Positions 32,250 through 41,980 of a stretch of 64,000 nt of DNA are shown one piece after another. Below the pieces are notes generated by a model. That model was not told the DNA's origin and searched no databases. It saw nothing but the letters and a program-made list of their open reading frames with translations. The stretch comes from Sambucus nigra. Taxonomy: Eukaryota; Streptophyta; Magnoliopsida; Dipsacales; Adoxaceae. Where the stretch lies: the NCBI GenBank assembly GCA_949130495.1, contig OX422215.1:530827755-530891754 (forward strand). Reading direction: 5' to 3'. The position numbers were made by a program, and so were the translations under genes. Position 1 is the stretch's first letter; the number at the start of each line of letters is the position of its first letter.

Positions 32250-33939
32250 AGAGAGAGCGCAATATCAGATCACGTTAGTTACGGTACGGGTGAGGTTGAG
32301 TTACCATATCTCCTTATATGAGACCTCTTATATCCCAAGCGAACCCTCAATCTGGGATGTATTATATTCATGTATAATGCAGGGCAATTCCGTTTTTGCA
32401 TGGGTGAGTTACCAAATTCTTCCCACCTTCCCTGACTTGGAGTCAGAAAAATCATACCTCCACATCCGCGAGTTCAAAGAGGCGTGTGAAACTTTTAGCG
32501 ATCAAACGTTCACCCAAAACATCAATCGTCTAAAACATTTTTCCTTCTCCCTGGAGGACATGTCCAAGACTTGGCTATGGTATTTGGCACCAAACTCTAT
32601 AGGAACAAGGAGATATCTGCAAGCTTAGTTTATCTTGAAATTATTTCCCCTACATCGAACCAACCCCATAAAAGCTCAAATTCAAACGTTTAAATAACAT
32701 GATAATGAGCCTTTAGAAAAATGTTGTGATTGGTTTAACAAGTTTCTTAATATGTGACCACACCATGGATTTGATAAGTGGAGACTTATCTCGTTCATTC
32801 ATCACACGCTCAAATTATGTTCCAAATAACTCGTGGAAACTATGTGCCAAGGGCAATTTATAATGTTGGATGAGGACAATGCCAAGGCTAATCTTAAGTA
32901 TGTCGCCGAGACTACTTAAGTGTGGGACACATCCGATCCAAATGCCCAAACCTAGCCTTAACAAATGTCCACACTTCTTTAAGTGTCTAGACACTATCAG
33001 TTAGACAACAAAGGCGACTTGAAACTTCAAATCAACCATCTTGTTAAAAGACTGGAAGATGTAGTCGAATCCCGAGGAAGAGAAACATCCATCTCCACTT
33101 GAGAAGAGATAGAGGAGATGTGCAGTATTTACGAGACGGGGCACTCAATGAAGGAATGCTCAACGATACCTGCCTACAAAGTTATGCTTCAATATAAAGT
33201 GGAAACAACATGAGATTTTAAGGGTAATTTTAATTCCCATCACGGGAATTCTTATAAACCTTCGTAGAACCATCCCGGTTTTAGTTGTGGGTACCAACAT
33301 GTTATGTTGAATCCTAATTCACACATTGCCACTCCTCCACCACCGCCTCGACATATCAAACAAGCTACACACATGCAAGCAGTGCATCCAACAACCTATA
33401 TAACCCCATCACGGAGAAATATCGAGTTTACTTTGAACCAGTTTATGCAAGCTCAATCGACAACCAACGCTCAAAATGCCAGAATGTTTGCCAAAATAAA
33501 TGTGAATATTTCTAGATTGCAATATTCCTTGAGTGTCCAAGAGAAGGGTAAGTTTCCCGCCCAGGGCCAAAAGCCCCCTCATGGTCAAAACTATGTTATC
33601 TCTAACCTCGATAAGTATCAAGAGCAATGTAGTGAGGTTACCACTCTATGTAGTGGGAGAGTCGTTGACTTGTCACCTCCTCCACACGACGAGCAAAATG
33701 ACAAGGAGATTTCTCCCGACACAAAAGAGGCCGAAAATGTCCCTTTGATAAAGAGTGATAATAATGACACAGTTAGGCCCAAGGTGGGTTTAAAACTTCC
33801 CATTGCTACTCAACACCCTCAACGGTTGGTCTCTCACTCCAAAGAGACCTCCCGTGACCACGTCCTAGACGCTATCTAGAAATTAAATGTTAATTTCTCT
33901 ATTCTCGAGACTATAAAGAAAATTCCCACTTACGCTAAG
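32250..33939 (+). pseudogene. Athila-like gag, unit B, 5' of the Tat insertion
   Basis: The capsid part is readable in one frame between stops: ESEKSYLHIREFKEACETF, INRLKHFSFSLEDMSKTWLW, LAPNSIGTRRYLQA, then after a stop LFPLHRTNPIKAQIQTF, WFNKFLNM, HHGFDKWRLI, LVETMC and MLDEDNAKANLKYVAETT. A knuckle CSIYETGHSMKEC has tyrosine in place of the second cysteine. The open frame 33304-33879 (PPPPPRHIKQATHMQAV, LNQFMQAQSTTNAQNARMF, NLDKYQEQCSEVTTLCSGRV) is the linker to protease. The Tat element cuts the gene at the codons for YAK, just ahead of the protease. Confidence 0.8.
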
Positions 33940-34740
33940 TGATATACCCGTTTATACCCTCGGCCTGACTGACGATAACCTCCAAACGGACGACCCTACG
34001 AGGGGCCGACCCTTCATTAGGCTCAAGATGACCACCAAGAGGGGCCGACCCTTCATCATGTTCCAGACGACCCTACGAGGGGCCGACCCCTCCAATGGAC
34101 TCCATACGACCCCTCAGAGGGGCCGACCCTTCACCACTCTCCAGACGACCCTACGAGGGGCCGACAGTACGAGGCCAGAATTGGGCCGGACTCACTACCG
34201 GAAGAAACTTTGCCCTCGGCCTCGTGGAACAGTGTGCGTGAGGCTGACATGGAACAGGGGAGACCTTTATAACAAAATCACACCCTCACGTAAGGGAATA
34301 TTATGTCATCATTTGGCATCTACAGGTGTCAATAGGGGATTGGCTAGATCATCATTCATATGCACCATGCATACTTGGGGGGGGGGGGGATACACTACAC
34401 CCCCCAAGACCTATATATACTTGTCACCTACAACCCTACAGGGGATCGATCCATTAACTGTAGCCCTAGCTAAAACTCTTCTTGTACACACAGTAGAGAG
34501 AGAGAGAGAGAGAGTTATGTGCATTGTATCCCAGGCCATTAGTTCCCATACTTAGTGGATCACACACTCACAGTGGATGTAGGCCAAATTAGCTGAACCA
34601 CTATACATCATTATCTTATCTCCTCTTATACTCATCCCCTTCTACATACTTATACACTTATACATCTCTATGGCTTCCATGGCTGCTACTGTTTGAGCTT
34701 ACTATCACTTACCTGGTGGTGCTAAATCTTAGCATCATCA
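33940..34740 (+). mobile_element. Tat 5' LTR
   Basis: 801 bp, from TGATATACCC to AGCATCATCA. The U3 part carries GC-rich repeats with ACGACCCTACGAGGGGCCGA cores spaced at about 41 bp. One such repeat and about 48 bp near 34223 are missing compared with the 3' LTR. A GA run (34495-34514) and GTAGGCCAAATTAGCTGAACC near 34578 follow. Confidence 0.95.
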
Positions 34741-34926
34741 GTTTAGCGCTGTCTGTGGGAACGAGAAGACATCTCTTCCTTTGTACAGCTTGACCTCACT
34801 GGGCACTCTGGTGGTGAACCAACACTCCCCCTGAGAGGAAGTGTTTCACCATTGAAAGAGACCCACTAGGGTTCCCAAGCTCACCAGTTTTTTTTTCTTC
34901 AGTTCAACTTTTCATAGCTCAAGCAC
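34741..34926 (+). other. Tat primer-binding site and leader
   Basis: TTTAGCGCTGTCTGTGGGAA directly follows the LTR and corresponds to the TTGGCGCYGTCTGTGGGAA leader of Tat elements with one or two changes. About 170 bp of untranslated leader run to the gag ATG at 34927. Confidence 0.8.
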
Positions 34927-36950
34927 ATGGCACCTGAGATGCCACCGCCACCACTTCCCCCGTCGGATGAGGGGGGAAGACCGAGTTCTAGTCAGCCGCC
35001 ACCTCAGTCTGAGATGGCTGATGTGGTGGCAGCCCTAAAGTCTCTGGCAGCAAGCCAGCGAATGATGCAAGGGCAGTTCACAGCTCTAAGCTAGAACATA
35101 CTAAGAGCACCAGGGGTTTCACCTGAGATGATTACTCTGGCAGCAGCTCCAGGGAAGCATGAGGCCAGGGGACCACCCCAGGCACCATGCAAAGACCTGC
35201 CAACCCCTCAGCGGCATAGGGATGTTGTTGTCCACTGGCGTCTACGCCTGGGGAGGCAAGAAAACCCTTGCCCTGAGGATAGGTATGGAGATCTGGAGGG
35301 AGAGGAGTCTCCTATAGAGTGATGGGAACCTTACGAGGTCTCCAACAATACTGTGCGACCCCTCCAGGACAGTAGGGGAAAGTGCGGGAGACCAAACCCT
35401 GATGATCGCCCAAGAGGCTCTGCTTTTGATCGCTTGAGCAGGGGGGTCGGCCTTTGAGAGGCTAGGCCCAGTAAATGATCTGCGGGAACAGTTGTCAAGG
35501 CCAAGAAGCGCCGCGAGATCCAGGAGGGAGGCAGCAGATGGCCGACCCCGAGGACGAGATGACGGCCAAAGGGAAGTGAACAGACGACACAAGCCTGTTG
35601 TAGCAGAACCCTCCGTCCACCTCGGAGAGACAGCAGGGGATAACATCGGCCAGGCCGACCCTGTGAGGCCCTGGAATGACTCAATCCAGCGGTTAGAAGA
35701 TAAGATTGGTGATATATTAAAGAGCCGAGACCCTCTTCAGAGGGGATACACCATAGGCTCACCCTTCGTGGCAAAGATAGTCTACTTCCCCACGCCGTCA
35801 AAGTTCAAGCCACCTATGGTCACCCTAAGGTATGACGGGAGCACCAACCCCGTCCACCACGTGGAGATATATCAGTCGGCGGCAGACATATACTCTATCT
35901 CAGATGAGATGAGGTGTCGTGCCTTCTCTGGTACCTTAACAGGGGTTGCGCATGTCTGGTACACGTCACTTCCAAAAAATTCCATTGAAAACTTTAAGCA
36001 GATGGCCGACCTGTTCATCCACAATTTTTTCTTTGGGGTGAGGCCACAAAAGAAGACCACCCACCTGCTCTATGTTAAGCAGGGGAAGAGTGACAGTATG
36101 AGGGACTATATAGCCAGATTCAATAAGGAGAAGCTGGAGGTGGAAGACTATGAGGAGAGCATAGCTATGACAACCCTGATTGGAGGACTCCAAAAGGGGA
36201 AGCTGTTATAGAAGCTTGCTGAAGATCCTCCGAGGACGATGGACGAACTATTGTCAACAGCAGGAAAGGTGATGAACACCGAAGAGGCGATGGCTGCAAA
36301 ATATGAAGACGAAAGAGGAGGTGCTAGTGGGAGTAAATACCCTAAGAAGAACAAGGAGGGGAAGAAGAGGTCCTCGGATGACAAGTTCGCGGGGTACACC
36401 CCTCTGACGGTCAGCTGTGAACAGATTCTCAATGAGATTAAGAGTGACCAGTCTCTGAAGTGGCCTGAGAAGCTGAGGGCAGCCCCCGGCAAGAGGAATA
36501 AGAACCTGTGGTGTGAGTTTCACCAAGACCACGGCCACGTAACGGACAAATGCTTTGCTCTGAAAGACGAGATTGAGAAGATGCTGAAAGAAGGGAAGCT
36601 CAGAAATTACGTCGACAAAGGTGCCTTCAAGAGGGGCCGAGGGGACGACCTGAGAAAGAAGCGAGGCAATGCATGCAGAGGAGGTCCTCAAAAAAGAGGG
36701 GACGACCCTTCTGTTGATGAGGACGACCCTGACCTCCCACCGAGAGACGACCACGGCCCTGTCAAGAGGCTTAATATGATCTCGCTCGGAGTGGGAATGA
36801 TCTCCGGGGGTCTTGAAGGAGGAGGGTCTGAGGTCGCCGACAGGAAGGCCCATGTGGCTGAGGCCAAGGCAGTGACGAAGACGGTACACGCCACCTCCCT
36901 GGAAGTCAAGTCAGAAAAAAGGAAGAAGGTTGATATGGACACACTGATAG
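34927..36950 (+). pseudogene. Tat gag
   Basis: Gag opens at ATG 34927 with MAPEMPPPPLPPSDEGGRPS. A stop near 35093 and frameshifts between 35320 and 35490 break the N-terminal part. From 35492 one frame is open over the capsid region (RPWNDSIQRLEDKIGDILKS, FKPPMVTLRYDGSTNPVHHV, RAFSGTLTGVAHVWYTSLP, SIENFKQMADLF, SMRDYIARFNKE) to a TAG at 36209, and continues in the same frame after it (LAEDPPRTMDELL). The knuckle-like WCEFHQDHGHVTDKC at about 36510-36555 is the usual Tat form, followed by the K/R/D-rich linker to protease. Gag would form the particle. Minus-strand frames across this region are shadows. Confidence 0.9.
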
Positions 36951-37528
36951 TGGGATTTTCAAGAATGGACTTCAAATACCTCTTGGCCCCACACGATGAC
37001 CCTCTCGTCATCACTACCAGGGTGCACGGATGCGAGGTGCCGAGGATCTTGGTAGATGGGGGTAGTTCTGCAGATGTGATGTTTTGGCCATGCTTCAAAG
37101 CCGTGGGTCTCAGTCGTGCTAGACTCGTCCCCTACCATCATCCATTGATTGGGTTCAGTGGGGAAAAGGTTCACCCCCTTGGGGTATATGAGGCCGATGT
37201 GAGGATGGGGGACGACTGGCCGAGATGGCTCACCAAGAAGGTCAGTTTCTTTGTGATGGATGAGCAGGTGTTTTCGGCCTACAACATCATACTGGGGCAT
37301 GTGGCCCTCAAGGGGTTTGAAGCCATGCCGTCTACGATCCATCAGATGATCAAATTTCCAGCCCCTTACGGGGTGGGGGAAGTTCAGGGAAACCAGACGG
37401 CAGTGATAGAATGTTACTACAACTCCACTGAAGAAAGGGAGGCACACAGGAGGGCTACAGCCACTTACAACATTGATACCCTAGACCCCAGGGACGAGAC
37501 GAAGCTCAAAAAAGGAGAGGCCGCCTAG
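36951..37528 (+). pseudogene. Tat aspartic protease
   Basis: Same open frame as the end of gag. It reads FSRMDFKYLLAPHDDPLVIT, then CEVPRILVDGGSSADVMF with the active-site D-G-G-S at about 37055-37066, then HPLIGFSGEKVHPLGVYEAD, YNIILGHVALKGFEAMPS and HQMIKFPAPYGVGEVQGNQ, and ends LKKGEAA with a TAG at 37526. In Tat elements protease and reverse transcriptase lie in one polyprotein, so this TAG is a lesion. The domain itself is intact by eye. Confidence 0.9.
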
Positions 37529-38580
37529 GAGGTAGAACCCATCATCCTCGATGAGGATGACCCAGGAAAAACCGTCCAAGTTGGCAAGTCTCTGAAGCCC
37601 AATATCAAGGAAGACCTCATCAAACTATTGAGGAGAAGACGAAGAGTCTTCGCGTGGAGTCATGTAGATATGTCGGGGATCGACCCTGAAATCATGTGCC
37701 ACAAGCTCAATGTGGTAGAGGGAGTGAAGCCGGTAAAGCAGAAGAGGAGGATTTACTCTAGAGAGAAGTAGGAGGTCATCAGGGATGAGGTCAAAAAATT
37801 AGAAGACGCTGAATTTATCAGAGAGGTCATCTACCTTGAATGGTTGTCCAATGAAGTCATTGTCCCAAAGGCCAACGGGAAGTGGAGAATGTGTGTAACT
37901 TCACAGATCTCAACAAGCACTGCCCCAAAGACAGCTTCCCTCTCCCCCGCATTGACCAGATGGTAGACGCTACTGCAGGCCATGAGCTCATGAGTTTTAT
38001 GGATGCCTACTCAGGGTACAACTAGATCATCATGAAACCTGAAGACTCGGAGAGGACTGCCTTCATCACTGACAAGGGGACATACAGCTATAGGGTCATG
38101 CCCTTTGGTCTAAAAAATGCGAGGGCAACGTACCAGCGCCTCGTAAACAAAATGTTCGAAGACTAAATTGGGAAGTCTATGGAGGTCTACGTGGATGACA
38201 TGATGACCAAGAGTTTGAAGGAAGAGGATCATGTGGCAGACCTGGAGAGGACCTTTAATACGATGGACAAGTACCAGATGAAGCTTAATTCGGCCAAGTG
38301 TGTCTTCGGGGTCGGAGCGAGGAAGCTCTTGGGGTTCATTGTCAACCAAAGAGGCATCGAGGCCAATCCTGAAAAGATAAAGGCCCTTATTGAGATGAAG
38401 ACCCCCAAATCCATTAAAGACGTTCAGAGGCTCACAGGGAGAGTGGCTGCTCTGAACAGATTTATGTCAAGGGCCACAGATAGGTGTTTACCATTCTTTA
38501 AGATCCTCAGGAAGGCCTTTGAATGGAGTGAAGAGTGTGATGAGGCTTTCAAGGAGCTGAAATCATACTTAGGGTCTCCC
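37529..38580 (+). pseudogene. Tat reverse transcriptase
   Basis: After the TAG the same frame reads KPNIKEDLIKLLRRRRRVFA, FAWSHVDMSGIDPEI and HKLNVVEGVKPVKQKRR, then a stop in REK-EVI. A one-base loss near 37894 breaks KWRMCV from the following FTDLNKHCPKDSFPLPRIDQ. Then come FMDAYSGYN, a stop, MKPEDSERTAFIT, YRVMPFGLKNARATYQRLV, another stop, and YVDDMMTKS at 38188-38214, with both catalytic aspartates intact. FGVGARKLLGFIVNQRGIEA and PKSIKDVQRLTGRVAALNRF follow. Lesions: three stops and one frameshift. Confidence 0.92.
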
Positions 38581-38979
38581 TTGCTGCTGTCACGACCCGT
38601 GCAGGGTGAACGACTTTACGTGTACCTCGTCATCTCAGAGTCTGCCATCAGCGCAGCCATTGTGAGAGACGAAGATGGAATACAAAAGCCTGTGTATTTT
38701 AACAGCAAGGCACTCCAGGGGGCAGAGCAAAGATACTCGAGGATGGAGAAGTTGGTCTACGCCTTGATCCATGCCTCGAGGAAGATGAAGTCGTACTTCC
38801 AGTCCCATACAATGGTCATCCTCACCGACTCTCCTCTTAGGCAGGTCCTATACAAGCCAGAAAAATCAGGTAGGTTGATGGCCTGGGCTATAGAGCTGGG
38901 GGAGTGTGACATTGTGTATCAACCTATGACTGCCATTAAGGGGCAGGAATTGGCAGACTTCGTGGCTGAGTTCACTTAG
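38581..38979 (+). pseudogene. Tat RNase H (first copy)
   Basis: In frame with the reverse transcriptase: LYVYLVISESAISAAIVRDE, PVYFNSKALQGAEQRYSRME, KLVYALIHASRKMKSYFQSH, VILTDSPLRQVLYKPEKSGR, QELADFVAEFT. This is the RNase H of the usual gypsy type, in which the first active-site aspartate of the family is replaced by VIS, as in many Tat elements. The frame ends in a TAG at 38977, and the same frame goes on into the second RNase H. Confidence 0.85.
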
Positions 38980-39603
38980 GAAGATGATGAGGTCGAAGGT
39001 GAGACCCTCGGGAAGACGGATACAGAAGACAGACCCGCCGACACACCCACAGATAGGGCCGAGACAAGCACTGCTAGAAAGAAAATGACTGAAAATGAAG
39101 AGGGAAAATACATCTTTAGACAGGGGTCCCTCTCTGAGGGAAATTTTTCAGAGGGAAAGACTCTGTGGAGCCTCTTCGTTGACGGGTCCTCCTGTGACAG
39201 TGGAAGTGGGGCTGGACTGATACTATTAGCACCCGATGGCACAGACGTTGAATACGCCCTGAGGTTCAACTTCAAAGCCTCCAACAACGAGGCTGAATAT
39301 GAGGCCTTAGTACCAGGCCTCTCCTTGGCCCAGTCTCTTAGTGTCGGCCAAATTCTGGTCCATAGTGATTCAAGGCTAGTGGTGAATCAGATACTAGGTG
39401 CCTACGAGGCTAAGGACGAGAGGATGGCTAGATACCTCGAGAAGGTGAGGTCACTACTGAAAGGCTTCAGAGAAGTAAAATTAAAGAGGATACCTAGGCT
39501 CGACAACGGCCGTGCTGATGCCCTTGCGAGATTGGCCTCGGCAATTAGGACAGACATTAGGAGGACGGTCCCAGTAGAAAATTTTGCTTCAACCAACTAT
39601 TGA
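38980..39603 (+). pseudogene. Tat second RNase H-like domain
   Basis: After an acidic linker the frame reads WSLFVDGSSCDSGSGAGLIL, YALRFNFKASNNEAEYEAL, ILVHSDSRLVVNQILGAYEA, MARYLEKVRSLLKGF and LKRIPRLDNGRADALARLAS. The D-E-D-D residues are all present: D in VDGSS, E in NNEAEYEA, D in HSDS, D in GRADAL. Tat elements are known to have acquired a second RNase H of this archaeal-like kind between the first one and integrase. The frame stops at 39601, and a frameshift nearby leads into the integrase frame. Confidence 0.88.
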
Positions 39604-40876
39604 GGGCGCTGAGGGAACACTCAGTAATTGCCTAAATGTTTCTCAAGAAGCTTCGTGGATGGACCCCCTGATCAGATACATTAAAGAGGGTGAGATGCCA
39701 GAAGCAAGGCAGGAAAGGAAGAAGCTGAGGTACAGGGCTGCAAAATTCACTATCCTCGGAGACACCTTGTACAAAAAGGGGTTTTTGCTCCCCTTACTTA
39801 GGTGTGTGCATCCCTCATAAGTCCCTTCCATTTTGCAAGATGTGCACGAAGGATCGTGCTGAAGCCACATCGGGGGAAGATCCTTAGCGAAGAGGGTGAT
39901 CACCCAAGGCTACTGGTGGCCGACCTTGGGGAAAGACGCCGCAGCATAGGTAAAAAAGTGTGATAAATGCCAAAGATTTGCTACCATCCCTCATCAACCC
40001 CATCAGCCTCTTACCTCTAATACATCTCCGTGGCCGTTCGCAGTGTGGGGGATTGACCTGGTAGGTCCCTTACCAAGAGTATTCAATAACTATCGGTTCC
40101 TCATTGTAGCGATTGACTACTTCTCCAAGTGGGTAGAGGCCGAACCGATGGTCACAATTACAGAGCAGAAGACCTTCCAGTTCATCTGGAAAAATTTGAT
40201 ATCCAGATATGGTCTGCCCAACACCCTCATTTCAGATAATGGGACGTAGTTCAAGAATGCCTCTCTGCAGAAGTACTGTGAGAGGGTAAATATCAAACAA
40301 TGTTTCTCCACCCCAGGCCGACCTCAAGCCAATGGGAAAACCGAAGTTACGAACAGGACAATCCTAGATGGAATTAGGAAGAGGCTTGAGGAGGCAAAAG
40401 GAAGATGGGTCGAAGAGTTGTATGCAGTGTTGTGGGCATACAGGACGACAATGAGGACCTCTACCGGGGAGACCCCATTCATGTTAGCTTATGGATCAGA
40501 AACCGTCATCCCCACCGAACTCGAGTTTCCTACTCATAGGGTCCAAATGTACGACCCTCAAGGAAATGCGGAAGAGAGGAGACTCGACTTAGACCTGATT
40601 GAGGAAAGGAGGGAGGAAGTTAATATAAGGCAGGCTTCCTACCAGCAGAGGACCACAAGGTTTTACAATCAGAGGGTGAAACTGATACCGATTGCAGTGG
40701 GGGACTTGGTCCTCAAGAAGACTTGGCAAAAGCCCAACAAGCTCCATCCTAATTGGCATGGTCCATATAGGGTCATCGATGAAGTTGTCCCTGGGACCTA
40801 TAGACTAGAAAACCTAGAAGGGGAACCTTTTTCCAATCCCTGGAATGTAGACCATTTGAAGAAATACTATCAGTAG
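39584..40876 (+). pseudogene. Tat integrase
   Basis: One continuous frame with five stops. It reads WMDPLIRYIKEGEMPEARQE, RYRAAKFTILGDTLYKKGF, VPSILQDVHEGSC and SHIGG, and the zinc-binding H-H-C-C (VHEG, SHIG, KCDKC). The core follows: WPFAVWGIDLVGPLP (first D), LISDNGT (second D), GRPQANGKTEVTNRTILDGI (E). C-terminal HPNWHGPYRVIDEVVPGTYR and NPWNVDHLKKYYQ end at a natural stop. Stops fall after CVHPS, after GSC, after DAAA and after DNGT, among others. The catalytic triad is intact. Confidence 0.92.
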
Positions 40877-41016
40877 TGTTGTAAGGTCTTGAAAGGCCAT
40901 AATTGTAATGAGAGTTGCTTCAACAGAAACTTTGGAAAATTAATGAGAAATATAAGTGTTTCCCTCATCCTGTGGTTGACAGTTCTAGCACGCATGGAAA
41001 CATCTACAGAGAACCA

Positions 41017-41777
41017 CCCTCGGCTATAATGAGGGCCAGTGGAGGGGACGACCCCACCATTGTCCTCACGAAAGACGAGGGTAGACATTGCTAAAAACCA
41101 TTAATTTGGTAAGTTGAACCCTCGGCTACAATGAGGGCCAGTGGAGGGGACGACCCCACCACTGTCCTCAAGAAAGACGAGGGTAGACATTGCTAAAAAC
41201 CATTAATTTGGTAAGTTGACCCCTCGGCTATAATGAGGGCCAATGGAGGGGACGACCCCACCACTGTCCTCAAGAAAGACGAGGGTAGACATTGTTAAAA
41301 ACCATTAATTTGGTAAGTTAATACCTCGGCTATAATGAGGGCCAGTGGAGGGGACGACCCCACCACTGTCCTCAAGAAAGACGAGGGTAGACTATGTTAA
41401 AAACCATTAATTTGGTAAGTTGACCCCTCGGCTATAATGAGGGCCTGTGGAGGGGACGACCCCACCACTGTCCTCAAGAAAGACGAGGGTAGACTATGTT
41501 AAAAACCGTTAGTCTGGTAAGTTGAACCCTCGGCCATAATGAGGGCCAGTGGAGGGGATGACCCCACCACTGTCCTCAAGAAAGACGAGGGTAGACTTTG
41601 TAAAAACCGTTAATCTGGTAAGTTAATCCCTCGGCCATAATGAGGGCCAGTGGAGGGGACGACCCCACCACTGTCCTCAAGAAAGACGAGGGTAGACTTG
41701 GTTAAACACCATCCTCGGCCGTAATGAGGGCCAGTGGAGGGGACGACCCCACCACTGTCCTCAAGAAAGACGAGGGA
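41017..41777. repeat. Eight-unit tandem array, about 102-bp period, in the Tat element
   Basis: Units start at CCCTCGGCYAYAATGAGGG near 41017, 41119, 41221, 41323, 41424, 41527, 41628 and 41712. Each holds GTGGAGGGGACGACCCCAC, nearly self-complementary, then GTCCTCAAGAAAGACGAGGG and TAGAC, AAAAACC, TTGGTAAGTTG. The last unit is short. It lies between integrase and the end of the antisense frame. Not a CRISPR array: there are no unique spacers and the host is a plant. Confidence 0.95.
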
Positions 41778-41980
41778 AAGGTTAGTGGCATTAACAAAGA
41801 CAGCAAACCAACAAAGAGCAAACCATAAAAGCAGTAAATATGGAAGACAGTAAACATTGAAGACAGTAGAAGAAGACGATGATATTGATTAAAGTGTTAC
41901 ACAAAATATCCAAGTGTTTTACAAAACAGAGCACAAAAATAATAGGTACACTATGAGGGTATGGGCTACAGACAGCCACC

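Noticed and set aside
34028..34555. 175-codon frame across the Tat 5' LTR (and the similar frames at 44877-45303)
   Set aside because: It is made by the 41-bp U3 repeats, which stay open in several frames. It is LTR and not a gene.
41017..41777. Regular repeats that look like a CRISPR array
   Set aside because: The 102-bp units are joined end to end without unique spacers, inside a plant retrotransposon.
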